A stretch of DNA of 64,000 nt. It comes from Quercus robur (Eukaryota; Streptophyta; Magnoliopsida; Fagales; Fagaceae). The notes beneath the pieces were generated by a model. It did no database searches. It was not told where the DNA came from and was given only the letters and a program-made list of their open reading frames with translations. Shown here piece after piece: positions 1 through 14,300 of this stretch (position 1 is the first letter of the stretch; the number at the start of each line of letters is the position of its first letter). Location of the stretch: assembly GCF_932294415.1 (NCBI RefSeq), contig NC_065541.1:48276290-48340289 (forward strand). Reading direction: 5' to 3'. The position numbers and the translations under genes were made by a program.

Positions 1-310
1 CAAAATACCAAAAAAACAAATTTAAGAATCAATCCCAAAGCTCAGATCAGAGCTTAGAGGCAGATCAGAGGGAGAGAAAGAGCTAGGTCGCGCGAGCCCA
101 GGCAGCGTCATTCCAAAGGCTCAGATCAGAGCTTAGAGGCAGATCAGAGGGAGAGAAAGAGCTGGGTCGCGCGAGCCCAGGCCGCGCGCCGCCTGGGTCT
201 CGTCTGGGTCGCCCTGGGCCTGGGCTCGCGAGACCCAGGCGATGCGCTGCCTGGGTCGCGCGAGCCCAGGCAGCGCGCCGCCTAGGTCGCGCGAGCCCAG
301 GCAGCGCGAT
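1..310. repeat. CpG-rich tandem/palindromic repeat block
   Basis: Two direct copies of a ~70-bp unit begin near 34 and 112 (offset about 78-79 bp); both contain GATCAGAGCTTAGAGGCAGA. A near-palindromic motif with core GGTCGCGCGAGCCCAGGC recurs at about 85-103, 163-181, 250-271 and 281-302, and in the opposite orientation at about 218-240. The block is far richer in GC and CpG than anything else in the window. It has no plausible ORF. It could be the end of a transposable element or a small satellite; the left part is cut by the window edge. Confidence 0.75.
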
Positions 311-453
311 CTGAAGCCGATCTCTCTTTGTTTCTGGTTTTTTTTTTTTTTTTTTTTCCTCTGCTTTCTTCCCTGATGTTCTGGTTTTTTTCTCTGGTTT
401 GGTATTTTGGGTTATCTATGAGACTTTGAGTTTTTTTAAATTTTTTTGAGTTA

Positions 454-595
454 GAAATCGAGTCTCTAAGACTCGATTTCCAGCTAGCTCCACATCAGAA
501 AAAAAAGCCACATCGGATGTGAGTAAACCATAAAAATCGAGCCTCAAAAACTCGATTTATAGGCCCTAAATCGAGTCTTTGAGGCTCGAGATGTT
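454..595. repeat. Cluster of short hairpins sharing ATCGAGTCT
   Basis: 454-465 and 469-480 form a perfect 12-bp inverted repeat around a 3-nt loop (arm GAAATCGAGTCT). A second hairpin with arms AAATCGAG/CTCGATTT lies near 536-559. A third, weaker copy of the motif lies near 572-592. No coding sequence is present. The repeated motif suggests a transposable-element terminus or subterminal region; family not recognised. Confidence 0.6.
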
Positions 596-1122
596 ACAAA
601 CCAAATTAGTTTCAAAACTGAACCTATTAACTAAATAGTTGAAAAACTAATGCTAGTTACCTATTTTTCCCAACTCAAGTTCTAAAAACAGTCTACTTAA
701 CTAATTAACTTCAACCGAATGCTATTCACCAAATTTTTTTCTAAAATGTTACTATTCAGCAAATTTTTCCTATTTTAGATTATAATAAAATTCTATTAGT
801 ATAGTATTACTATTTTTACAAAGTGTTTAACCTACCACTATCATACTTTAATAACATAAATGTGACATCAGGAATTTTCTATGATATTTCCATAAGACAA
901 ATAAACATTAATATGATATTAAAAAATTAAAAAAAAAAAAAACAATCAACTTATTACACCACTTGCCCCTCAAAAAAAAAAACTTATTATACCACTTGAT
1001 AACTAATTTCTATTTTCCTCTATGGTTTAAATTCTCCATCCCATAATTTTGTATTACATCATTAATTTAACAAAAACCTCTTCGTATTATCGAAATGACA
1101 AAATTTATATATAATACTTTAA

Positions 1123-1691
1123 GGCCTCATTTGGGAGGAGAGAATGGAATGGAATGGAATGGAAATGAATGAAAAGAATAATTTTATAATATTACTCCAT
1201 TCCCTTGTTTAGGAGTTTTAATGAAAGGAATGAAAAACTTATTCCTTTATTTGGGAGTTTAAATGGAAGGGAATAGAATGGGTAGAAGGGAACATTCATT
1301 CCTCTCTATTCCATTAAAATCTCAAATTTTCATTTTCCTCGAAATTAGGAGGAATAGGAGGGAATGAAATTAAATTTAATGATTTTTTTATTCAAAGTCT
1401 CAAAATACCCCTATATATTCAACTATTTATTTTAAATAAGGATCTAATAATAATATTGCCATAAAATGATTCAATTTTATTCCCTCCATGTTACTCCTAA
1501 ATAAGATTACTTACATTCCATTAATTTTCATTCCTTTATTTTAAAACATCAAATCAAGGTTACTTAATTCTATTCCATTCCATTATTTTCCATTCATTTC
1601 CCTTACTTAAATACATTCCATTTCATTCCTTTCATTTTCATTCCTTTATGATCATTCAATTTCATTCTCTTATGAACTCTCAGACAAGGCC
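1123..1691. mobile_element. Tourist-like MITE rich in GGAAT/ATTCC
   Basis: The left end reads GGCCTCATTTGGGAGGAGAG and the right end, reverse-complemented, starts GGCCTTGTCTGAGAG, an imperfect terminal inverted repeat. The interior is made of GGAATGGAAT-type motifs on the left and ATTCC-type motifs on the right, so the whole element could fold on itself. Termini of the GGCCT-TTTGG kind are seen in PIF/Harbinger (Tourist) MITEs. The flanking triplets (TAA left, AAA right) are not an exact target-site duplication, so the insertion is probably old. Confidence 0.6.
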
Positions 1692-2376
1692 AAAGTGTTG
1701 TTCTTTAAGTTCCCCTTTTAAGATTTTGCCATATGACTAAACTAAAAAATGCATGGAAAAAAAAAAAAAACCACATAGCAAAATCTTAAAAGAAAAACTT
1801 AAAAAATATCACTTAAGTATTGTACTTAATTGTTACTCGAGAACATTACTAGATGTTATTACTTTAAAATATTTTAAATATTCTGTATATAACCTTCTCC
1901 CATTACATCATTATCCGCTCTGCCCATTACTAGTAAATAATAAAAAGAAATAAATTGAAATAATTATTTTGCTCTTATACGCGTCTTATGGAAATGTTAC
2001 TATTATTTTAGGAGATTTGACTCGATTCACGCTTTATATTATTTTTATCAGTGTAATTACTAGAAGCCACAGATAACTCATGGTAAATGGTAATATACTT
2101 AGAGATTCTGTTTATAAATCGAAAGGATGGAACAGAATTTAAAATAAGTTGAGCAAAACATCTGTATTGTATACCTTGCTATCTTGGCATATTTTTAACA
2201 CTTTTTTTAATGATTTCCGTCACAAGGGAAGGAAGGTGAGAGATTTGGCCTAGAGATGTTTGCTTCATATATATGATGTAAAGTCTCCACCTAATTGAAC
2301 TACCCCTTATCCCTAACATTTTTCATACAACCATCTCAGTCCCTATCAAACTCACTGTTTTGACTAATTGTCACCA
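1692..2376. other. 3' flank of the helicase gene, no gene seen
   Basis: AT-rich sequence between the MITE and the helicase stop codon. It should contain the helicase 3'UTR (minus strand), but no canonical AATAAA signal was convincing. The 66-codon plus-strand ORF here is lysine/leucine-rich low-complexity sequence and is not supported as a gene. Confidence 0.5.
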
Positions 2377-5300
2377 TTATCCAGTCCCATTTTCACGCTG
2401 CCGCTTTAGGGAGTCTCCCCTAGGACCATGTGACTGCGTAGCCAAACCATCCCCATTTAATCTGGAACCCTGTGGTGCAAATTTCATGCCAGCTGAATTA
2501 AGTGGCGGCCGAACATTGTGACTTGACGGAGCACCCAAATTTGTTGGTCCCTTTGATGCAGGTACCCTAGTATTGTGATGATGGCAAGGAAACCTCTTGG
2601 GTGTGCCTTGAGTCGTAAGTGACCTTAGGAACCCATTTGGATTCTGTACCATCTCTTTCTTCTTCCCTGGGGAATACTTGTCGATCTCAGTAGCATTTAC
2701 CATTGAAGTCAGTGAATCCACAGATTCTAATGGAAATGACACTCCAGATAGCCCGTCGTAAGATAAAATACGGGCTAGAGCATGCATTGAGGCCGCAAGA
2801 ACAGGAGGAAGATCAGTCCTTGGATGTGTTACCTAAAAAAAATTGAAAAAAATAAATAAATAAACAAAGGGTAAAACCAATTGATCACAAAAGATTACAG
2901 GACTCAAGAAACTCATCTGCATTAGTTAAAGGACAATGTATAATTCACTAACACCCAAAAGTACAAACAACGGAAGTACTTACTTTGAATAAGATTGCTG
3001 CTAATAATCGCTCTCTCAAGCAGTAAATTTGAGCAATGTCAAGTGCTGTAGACCCAAAAAAGAGCCACCGATCAACAATGACTGTCACTGAATTATCAGG
3101 AGACGACATGATCTTTTCTTCATGTCGTCCAACTGATTTCTTATCAATATCCATTCCATCTTCATCACTTTCATCTCCATCACTGTCATCATCCTCATCT
3201 TCCTCATCTTCATCATCATTATTTGCTGGAGCAACAGCAATCTCTGTTGCAAGCAATAATAATGGGAGTGGCCCAACCACAGTACTGTTCCTTATGATCA
3301 TACCTCCATCTCCCCGAGTTACCTCATCATACATAATCAAAGGGCAATGATTGGTTTTGCTGAATGACAACTTAAAATTAGTGGAATGGGGGTGCAAACG
3401 AACTTTATCACCACCTGAAGTCTCTACAAATCGTTTTGCATTTTTATGAGGTGGACGCAATCTTCCCACCATAGGATACAAACCAGCCACAAGGACTGCA
3501 TGGAGTACACCTGGGTCGCGCGCATTCAAGCTACAACGGGAAACATCATCAGGAATAAGCCCATTCCGAATTAGTTCATTTTGGAGCTGCTTACGCATAC
3601 CAGACAACATACTCATAGTGCTTTTAGAGATAAAGTATTCAGAACAGAACCGTTCCTCTTGGCCCCTTTGCTTTGCATTATTCCAGCACTCAAATGCTGC
3701 TATTACTGCTAGCTGATCACTAGTCCCACCATACAATGATGCAAGCTCCGATTTAGCAGCATCAGCTCTCTTCTTATCTATCAGTAACATGGGAAGAGTA
3801 AATGGATCTCTATAGTCAGAGGCACATGCCAGAGTCAATGCTGGGTCAAGGCAGTTCATCATTATAGCAAAGAAAAGCATCTTGCTCGTCAATGGATGCA
3901 CAGGTAGAGAACCAAGCTTTTCCCCAAGTTCAGTAAGCTTTTCACCAACTGACAAAGCCCCAATATCTTGAAGAACTAAAATTGCATTTCGTACGGCCTC
4001 GAAAACTGGAGGATCTAATGTCTTGTTCAAGAAATCTTCTATCTTGCAATTTGGATCGAGTAGTTTCACCTGTATATGACAAACAAAATTAACAAAATAA
4101 AACATCACAGATATTACACTAATCAAAACTAGCACTGCTTCATTTCCGAAAGTTCAACATTTGAGAAAGCACAGGAAAAGGCATTTCTTATATTCACCAA
4201 TAGAAATTCACCATCTTCCATCAAATAAAGAGAGAAATTTATAACCACAGGGGAAACTCATCCTCTAATAAAAGCTCCTAGTATCTGAGGCACCAGCCTG
4301 CTTATAACAATATTATCTCAAACAGTTCAAGTATGGGAATCAGATACAATGCTTTGCCTGGTACATAGATATATTGGGCCTAGACCTAGGTCACTACCCA
4401 GGTCATAATTCACCTTGCAATACTAACTGGGTAACTGTAGCATGTCAGTGGTCATGTATGTATCTTAAAATGATAATTATACCAAGAATGGATGAACATT
4501 GATGAGTAGAACAGCAGGGAAACAAACCTCAAATGGTGTGTGTAGTTTTTCCTAATTGGTTTTAATTCGAAAACTGCTTCTCTGCACTGATATGATAAAA
4601 CATACATAGGAAATGCACTACAAACGAGGTTTACACAATCTGGATCACGGTTACAAGGATTATCACACAACTATCAACCATAACAACTATGGCCCATAAA
4701 CAGGAAGTCATTAGAAGGAGAATAGAGTACCTGCAGACATAGTTCCTCAATTGGGATTCTCTTAATTTCAGGAAGTTGAAATTCTGGCAAAGAATCTGCT
4801 CGGAGCTTTGAATAGAGATGATAACAAATTCCAGGCTGACAGCGGCCCGCACGTCCTTCTCTTTGCTTTGCACTTGCTTTTGAGACCCAAGAAGATTGAA
4901 GGGTTGATACATTATTATAAGGATCATAACTTTTCTCCTTCATACGACCACTGTCTATAACATACACAACATCATCAATGGTAATGGCAGTTTCAGCAAT
5001 ATTGGTTGCAAGAACAATTTTCCGGCAACCAGGAGGTGGACGTTTAAAAACTTTCTTTTGCTCCACAGATGGAATCATAGAATGGAGACATAATACCATA
5101 AACTTGGAAGTATCTTTGAAAAATGCAGATGCATTCAGTTTCTCCCGGGTTTTATTTATATCCTCCCATCCTGGTAGGAAAACAAGGATTGCTCCTTCTT
5201 GTGAATCAGTACATATTCTCCGTATCAACTGCTCTATAAGAACAACATCAATAAGTTCAGGATTCATTTTGCCTAGATACTTATCAAGTATTTGTTGTTC

Positions 5301-8300
5301 TTCGATGGAGTTGGAAATGGAACTTTCCATGTGTTTTTTAATTATTACAGTGGCTTCCTGTTGGTTTTCTCGTTCAGCCAACTCCAATGCAGTAGATCCA
5401 TCCTTGGCCTGTAAATGACAATCTGCCCCGAAAGATAGGAGCATGCAAACATCAGCCACTCTACCCTTTCCAGCAAATACCATCAATGGTGATAGCCCAG
5501 TCAAAGAATGCTGGTAATTGAACACCTTTTGGGTACCCTCAGAAGAAACCAGCTCCAAGAGTGGATCAAACTCATCACTTGACCAAGCCAGATTCAGGGC
5601 TTCATCTAAAGCAAGCTTTTCTTCCTCTGTCAACTCTGGGTCCTCACTAGGGACAACGGCTAAAGTATTATCAGGATTATTATTTTCCACTGATTTCAGG
5701 AGCAAAAGTACATCCTCCAAATAAAAAATGTTAACCTGCAAAAGGGGAGGAAAATGCTAAGTATTACTACTAAAATCAACACAAGATACATTGAAAACTA
5801 ACAATCTCAGAGAGTCTTTACAGGATAAGTGAACCCAGGGACACGGATGATTGGGCAGCCACCAAAATATTGCGAAAATCGTTCAGCATCAATAGTAGCA
5901 CTCATAAGTATCTGTTGGTTTTCATACCATAAGACAATCCCTCATAAAATCAGAGGTCCCAAACAGGAAAGATTTTAAAATGTAAAATAAGATAGGAAGC
6001 AACCATATAACATTCAATGGAAAGAAATACAATTAGAACTAACCAAACGCAGATGAGGACAGGAAGGAAGAAAGTCTCTGCAAAAAAAAAAAAAATAGTT
6101 ACCAGAGAAATAAATTAAAAACCAAAAGAAAATTACCATCTAATAAATATGAAAACAAAGCTGAAACCTATGCCTACCAACTGTATTTTTTGTCCATTAT
6201 GTATTCAGTTTGAAAAGAATAAAAATCTCCCATACCACACCCAAAAAATAAAAATCCTAGATGAATGCAATGATGCAGCAAGCTTCTCAATGGCACTTCC
6301 AACCCCACAGGATTAGAGTGATGGGTTCAAATCCCATGGGACACATGAGTCACATACCAATCAAAGAAGAATAAAATTGAAAAAAGAAAATGAATGCAAA
6401 AACACAGAACTACTTCTACTCATTGGATAATTGACTCAGTATCAGATATTGACGTCTTAATGCCACATTTCATGAAACAACCTTTTCACATTTTAAAAGT
6501 TAACTCACCAAAAAAACGCATTTTAAAATTTTCAATTCATGTTACAAGCCACACATCGATGTTTACTTGTAGCGAGTTTCTCCTAATTATGGAGTACCTG
6601 AGAATTGCCAACATAAAATCAGAATAGCGATCCCTTTCATGAATTTCATCCTGCAACGTAAAATCAAGGTCATGGAAAACATTACATAACCATTCGAATT
6701 CAAATATGTTAAGAGAATTAGGCATTAGTGGGGAGCAATCTTGTATTTTACACTTTAATTAATGATAGATATATATACACAAAGCCACCACTCTCCAGTG
6801 ATAGTCTATTATTCTCCCATCTCTCTCTCTTCCAATTACCACTTACAAGCATCCTAGGGAACATAAATATAAGAAAACTTGAAAGCCATCAATAAAAAAA
6901 CCCTTGAGGATTACATTTCTAGCATATTGCCCACAACTAATACATTAAGCTAGCTTCGAAATATCCAAAAATATTAAATAAATGATCATTGTTGGGTTCT
7001 TGGGTCTATGAGAGTTGAAACTTAACATCTTGGAGGGTCTCTTTGTGAGCATCTGATATAAGATATTGGAACATCACCTTAGAATAAAAGCTTGAACCAA
7101 TGGATTAATTTCCTACAATATAAATAAATTATATATATACGGGTACGGATACAGGTATGGATACAATATGAGTACGGGTACGAGGATACAGCATTTCTTG
7201 AAAAATCTAGGGTACACGTACGGATACGTGTATTAATTACTTATTAATATATATTTTTTTAATTGTTAAGCATATATCAATTTAAGAGCAATAATAGATA
7301 ATAAAGTGAATCCATGGCCACTTAAATGATATTTAGAATACAAACCAAGATCCAAAAGAGTAAATAAAAGATAACTAAATAAGTGTTTAACATTGAAACC
7401 AATATATAAAAAATATAAATAAAATTCTTACAAGTTTAGGCTATCTTTCACTATCGGGGGTTGGGTTACAACGGTATCCAAGCCGTATCACGGGCGGATA
7501 TGTGTATTAATTACTTATTAATATTTTTTTTTTAATTGTTAAGCATATATCAATTTAAGAGCAATAATGGATAATAAAGTGAATCCATGGCCACTTAAAT
7601 GATATTTAGAATACAAACCAAGATCCAAAAGAGTAAATTAAAGATAACTAAATAAGTGTTTAACATTGAAACCAATATATAAAAAATATAAATAAAATTC
7701 TTACAAGTTTAGGCTATCTTTCACTATCGGGGGTTGGGTTACAACGGTATCCAAGCCGTATCACAGGCATATCCTGGACGTATTGGAACTTTAAAAATAA
7801 ATAAATAATTGGGTATGTATATTAGAGGTATCCGGTGTGATACGTATCGAATACGGGTACATGAGCAAAAATAGAGTATCAGTGCATCCTAGATATATGA
7901 ATATATTGGTAAGTAAATAATGCTTCAATGAATAAAAATAAGGAACCAAAGCACACAGGCAGTGTGCTAACTACTTAGGAACCAGCAGTGCAGCAAAGCT
8001 ACAGTGCATGAAAATTACAACTATCAAGCAAACCAGCCAAAGAATTAGAAGTAAAAACACCAAAATCATTTGTCCACTCGAACAAGGTCTAGAAGAGAGA
8101 CACATTCAAGTCATGAACTGATCACTCACTTCAAAAGTATGAGCATTCCTTTCCCACCAACTACCCCACATGAGACGATGAAGGATCATGGCCCAAATCA
8201 ATTAACTACTCACTTTCGTCAATACTACCCAATGTGAGACTTGAACAGTTAATCAATTACACCACCTTGACTTGAAAATTTCAACAAATCTCTCCCTTCT

Positions 8301-11300
8301 CATGTGAGTCTCTACAACACCAAATTAGCTACTCTTTTAGCTAGCCTCCTCCAAAATAGAAGCCTTTTCTAAGCAATCTAGGTGTCACATGTCACCATCA
8401 AGTCAAATGCCTCACCACAACAGTTTACCTAATCTCAGATTTCGTCACTCTTGTCATCATTGTACACAAAAAGGTAAGAAGAAAGCAGTGTCAAACATCA
8501 TCAACTTAACAAATTCCAATGCCATATCAAAAGTCTTTGCAGTCTCATTGATTATATCTACATATTTTTCCCCCAGAAACAATTCACTGTCTAAAAAACC
8601 ACAACTATTTGAAGCTACCCCAAGTTTCTCTCTTTTTTTTTGATAGGTAATTAGAAAACTTATATTAAAGAGGAAAAAAAAGAAAAGAGAAGTACAAGAT
8701 GTTCATGATGATGAACAACAACACAACACAACAGCAATAAAACAGCAACACAGCACAACACTACACAACACAATAGCAAGAGAGAAGTCAGGAAACTAAG
8801 CTAAGGGAAGGCATAAACTCAGAGAGGGAAGAACACTCAGTAAAACCCCAGCAATGAGACCACTCCATTAGACTGCGTTGGCATAAAATCTTTAACTCCT
8901 CCAACATTTTCTCTTTATCTTCAAAAGATCGACGATTTCGCTCCAGCCATACAATCCACATTAAGCACCCTGGAACCAAGTTCCAAATTTCCGAATTATG
9001 ATTCCCAAGCCATTGATGCCAACTAGATAACAAACCCGCCACCGAACCCGGCATAACCCAATGAATACCAAAAGCCTAAAGCATGAAAGCCCATAGGGAA
9101 TGAATAATAGGACAATGAAGAAGAAGGTGGTCTACCGACTCTCCATTAGAGCAACACATACAACACCAATTAGCTAGAGGACAACCCTTAAGCATTAGGT
9201 TATCCAAAGTGAGGATCCGACCATGGGCAGTAGTCCACAGAAAAAAAGCCACGCGCTTAGGAATCTTTGGTTTCCAAACACCCTTCCAAGGAAATAAAGA
9301 ATTTGAGGCACCCCGAATCTCATGGAAATAAAGAATTCGAGGCTACCCCAAGTTTCTCTCTGAAAGAAAGTTCTCTTTACACAGCATTTCATCCATCTTA
9401 CAGTTATTGATTTCTTCTTTTTTTATCAGTATGTTACACATATTCAGTGGGTTTTGAATCCATGGACTCATCCTCAGTCCATTCTTGCAGGAGGAGGAAG
9501 TAGGACTACTATTAGCTGATAGCAAATGTTACTCTCCATCATATGATACAACTTGGCCAAGATTCTAATAGTCTAAGAGACTTCAAGTACACCTAGCTTG
9601 GTAAGAACCTTTCACAAATGAAATGGAAAGGAAACAGTGACCAGCCAATAAAAAAGTAACTAAATAAAGAAGACAACTTGCCCAGTCTAGATGTTAATTT
9701 TACCAAGACAAAGCCAAACACTCCCAACAAACATGCTGACCCAGATAAGAACCCTTCATTAACTAAGCATGATGCAGCACATGAAATTTTGTTGATATTA
9801 ATAAAGGAGAAATGCAAAATAAAGAGGTTGATTGTAATTTGTCCCTGATGTATACTTCCTGTATACTTAGGTGACACTTTTTTTCATATCAATATATTTT
9901 TCATTACTGATTGAAAAAAAAAAAAAAAAAGGAGAAATGCAAAATAAGGAAGTAAGTAGAACTCAATAAACCATTCACTTGAGGAGAGAAACTGGAAACA
10001 TATATTCATACTAAACTGCATGAGCTTCACTTGAAAAATATCTTGTAACTGCATAACATTTATTGCTTTTGGTCTTTCAAAATACCTTGGAACTGTACAA
10101 CATTTATTATTTTGGTCTTCCTCAAGGATTCTAGTAAAGAGCAATTTCCCCAAAACAAAACACTTTTTGGCAATACCATATGGACATCATCAAAGCAATA
10201 TGGCTAGTAATATGGTGCAGTCGTGCCTTATATGGACAATATGGTATGAAAGAAATATGTGGCCTTTCACGAATGTGGTATGTGGAGCATTCTCAAAACA
10301 GGCTGAAGAGTTTCTTTTTGAGATCATTGCCTGTTGTGTGCATCATTGCTGCATCTTTATCAGATTTTTTGGATTCTTAATCTTTCCCCTTGTAGATATA
10401 TGGAGACCTTTTAGCACACTGCATCTGTTTATTCGGGGTACAATGAGTTATGCTGCACAGTCTTTGAGGTGTTGGCATGCTAGAAGGGGAGGTTTACTAG
10501 ACAGAGTATTCCTACTGTCTAGAATGCAGTACCCTTATACCTTACGTGGACTGTTTGGAGGGAGCGTAGTCATAGAGTGTTTGAAGGCTCCTAAAGGACT
10601 AGGATGAAGTTGAAGATGATCCTTTACGCGCTTCAAAGCACAATCCTTTATGTGCTTTGAAGACGATCTTTTACAGGTTGTTCTACTATGATATTTCCTC
10701 AATGTTTGGTAAAACAACCCCTTTTAACTTAATAGTTATTCTTTTTTTTGATAGGTAATAAGAATAACATTAATCAAGATGAAAAAATGAAGAAAGCAAA
10801 TACAAAGCGTTCATGATGGTGAACACAAGAAAAAGCAACAAACAAGAAGAAGGAAAAAAACTTAAGGTGCAACACTCAAGATGCACTTCTCCACTTCATC
10901 CATTTTGCTCTTATCCTAAAATTCACATCCTCTTCAATCTCTCCATCCTTATGAATTATTAAATCAAGATTTAAAATCCCTTCATCTTTATTTCTACTTT
11001 TACAAACTTACGCTCCATGTATTCTATTTGAGAGAAACTACCTTTTTTTATTTTTTGAGAGAAACTACTAGTTAACCAAGGATACATACCACGATAATGT
11101 GAGTAATGCCAGAAATCTCTCGCTTTGCAGGTTTTGCTCCACCTTCTGTTTTCGACCTACCAGCCCCTTCAGAAATTAGCACCCTCAATAAAATCCCATT
11201 TGTGCAGAACACAATTGATGAGCTCCTCCCACCTTTGCTTTCCAATCGTATCTAGCATGGAGACAAAGATGCAGTTAGTAACTGTTAATAGCTCGATGTA

Positions 11301-14300
11301 TAAAGATAAAACAAATAAACAAAGGATATGAGAAATCAAACTAAATAATGCTGGTCACAGATGTAAGAGGTGGAAAAAATAGCAATAAAGTAAAAAATTT
11401 CAGATATTTGTTGTGCAAACCCAGGATAGGTAATTTGTACTAACATAAAGTACATTTACGCTTCCATGTAAACATTCCATTGCTACTGCTTAAGTAAGCT
11501 AAGTACCAAATTACATACGGAAAAATCAAGATATCATATTTTGATATTTATTCCTAAGAAGAATCCACAGCAGCAGAATCCCAACCTAATTATTTTGTTT
11601 TGAATGTCTTTGGATGGACTATCAAATTTGTGTAATTTCAAGGATTCATTCTACTCTTAATCTTGCAAGGGAACTTATGGGTATCTAGCTGATATACTCT
11701 ATTTGTCCCCTTTCTACTCTTTGTAAATTTCTTATTAATACAATTGATCTTACGTGACCCAAAAACCTAAAAATAAATAATAAAGTTCCTTCACTGGTAT
11801 GAATAGCATGCGGTTTAGAAAAGAAAACTATATTTTAAAAAATGTTCATTATGCAAATTTCCGCAAAATTGTTTTCAAAATGGTTGTATGGAAGTGTATA
11901 CAGAAGATAGAGGGCATCCCAGTACATTAAGAGAAGTTGTGAACATTACCTTGTATCCAACATCATCACCAATATTCCCTCCTCTTTCATAACAGATTCT
12001 CTCAGCAACTAAATACAAAAATTACACAGAGTTTCAAAATCATGTTCACCTTAAGCTGAGAAATTAAAATTTATATAATAACTAAGGGAACTAAGCACTT
12101 TGGAGGCCATAGCAAAGAGTGCACACCTGATGTCGCTGAGATACGTCGAGGTTGAGTACACACAATTTTACAGGCCTCACCCTTACCCCACATATTATCT
12201 AGAAGATATTGAGGGACCTGAATCATGTTTGATGAGAATATTAGTAAAAGTAACACCAAGAAAATGCTTGAAAATTTAAATATGTTTGTATTTTAATATA
12301 CAAAGTAATATATATGTTTGCAGTGAAAAGCCAGCATCATGAACTTTTACAATTTTGTTGAATGTGTGCTCAGTAACAGAAAATCATAAAGCAGATCAGG
12401 TTTTGTAAGGTTCTTTTTCTTTCCCCCTTGATAGAACAAAAGGGCAAAAAAAAGGGGGGACAACCGTAATACATGAAAGGTATACAAGAGAAACACCTAG
12501 AAACAAAATCAAGCATCTAAAATTTAAGAAATCAATAAAACTCCAACAAATTTGAAAAAGAATGATAATTTATCTCTTCTTTATATAATATATGCCTGCT
12601 AAACATTAACCTCTGTTGTCCACTACTCAACTAAAGATCTATTAAAAAAAACTTAGGCTATAGGTCAGTGATGGTAGGCTAAGATCATGCTACCTGTTAG
12701 GCTTGGATTTTTTTTTTTTTTTGGATAGGTAAGACAATTTTATTAACAAAAAACTACTTCAGAAAAGAAGAACGAAGCAGCCAAAATCATATGTACAGAA
12801 AAAAAATACATACAAAAACAACAACAAAGGGAATTATGTACAACAAGATAGAGATTCTAAAAATGACAGAATGGAATCATCCCTAGAATTGAATCCCCAA
12901 GCACGAGAAAAACAAACAAAAACCCTACAAACAATGCTAACAGCTGGTCCCCTTTTAGGCTTGGATTTTGAAACTTAAAAAAAAAACAATGTGAGATAAT
13001 TACATCATAATTTACATACATAAAACTATATGAATCAAATCCTGGTAACATGTCCTCTTGTTTGGAATATCAAATCACTTTGAACAAGTATAAATATATG
13101 TACACTTTACAAGCAAAAAAAGGTGAGTACATTTTGTATCTCCAGGCTATTAAAAAATGCACTTCTAACACCCATATACCCTCCAAATTGCACTTCTCCA
13201 TTTTAACCAATTTGCTCTAATTTCATGCGTCATGTTCTCATAAATCTCAACTTCCTTTTCTTTTTTTCTTTTTTTTTTTGATAAATAGTGTACTTTATTG
13301 AAAAGGAAAAACACTGTATATAGGGAGTATACCAGAGACCAACAAAGAGATAGTAAGTACGCTAATTCTTGGACATGAATTTTCACATTATACACATTCT
13401 TTTCCCAATCTTATTAAAATGAATTTTCACATCAAAACAATGGTGTAAACAACCGTCTCCCCAGCCTTTTGCACATACAGCACCAATCTAGCACAATAAT
13501 ATTCCTTTCTTCTCATTACGATACTGCATATACCTATTTTAAACTAAAATCAAAGCTCATTTCCATAGTTACACTACCATTAACCTTTACTTTTGATTTT
13601 GTTTACTAAAAAAATATTATTCGCAAGCAACACACAGACAAACATGATGAGGTATGGTATCTTGAAACAAGCAATGTAGATGCCACATCATGATATCTAT
13701 ATTCATATGCAGACTCTTTAACAAGGAAAAAAAACTATATCAGGGATATTTTGGAAGACTAACAATTTTGGATCGCTTGGTTTCAAAGTTTGTCTTGTTT
13801 GGTTGACTTATGAGTCTAGTTTATTCATCTTTTTTTTGCCTAGTGGGGGTATGAGTCTCTTATTTAGTTACTAAAAGTCTTTCCTTTTCTAACTAAGAGT
13901 TTTTAACTTTTCCATATTAAGTCGGGACTTTAACTACTATATAAGCAAAACTCCTAGAACGCATTGGTTAGACACCCAAGGTTCCTTTTTTCTTTTGGAA
14001 ATGTAATAAAATTTCATTGAACAAAAAAAAAAAATGGGGTTTTACCAACACAGGATGCATACAAGAATTAAACCTACAATACAGTTTCAAAATGTTAACT
14101 TTTAATATTTAACTTATCTAAAAATTCATGAAAACTCAATGGCTGAGGTCATAGCCTAATTATGCTCACTCAAAGAGAATCCTTAGGAATAGATGCTTTG
14201 AATTCTCTATTGTTGTATCCGTTTCCTCAAACATACATCCATTCCTCTCTCTTCCAATACACCACATCAAACATTGAGGAATAACTTTCCAACTTTAAAA

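Noticed and set aside
3036..3350. 104-codon plus-strand serine-rich ORF
   Set aside because: Antisense shadow of the acidic tract in a helicase exon.
4978..5418. 146-codon plus-strand ORF
   Set aside because: Antisense shadow of the large helicase exon 4731-5735; the sense frame has all the motifs.
6310..6345. Possible tRNA gene around GGGTTCAAATCCC
   Set aside because: No acceptor or anticodon stems can be drawn; fits a SINE-like B-box better.
10535..10717. Minus-strand ORF of 60 codons
   Set aside because: Lies opposite a degraded LINE remnant; no domain.
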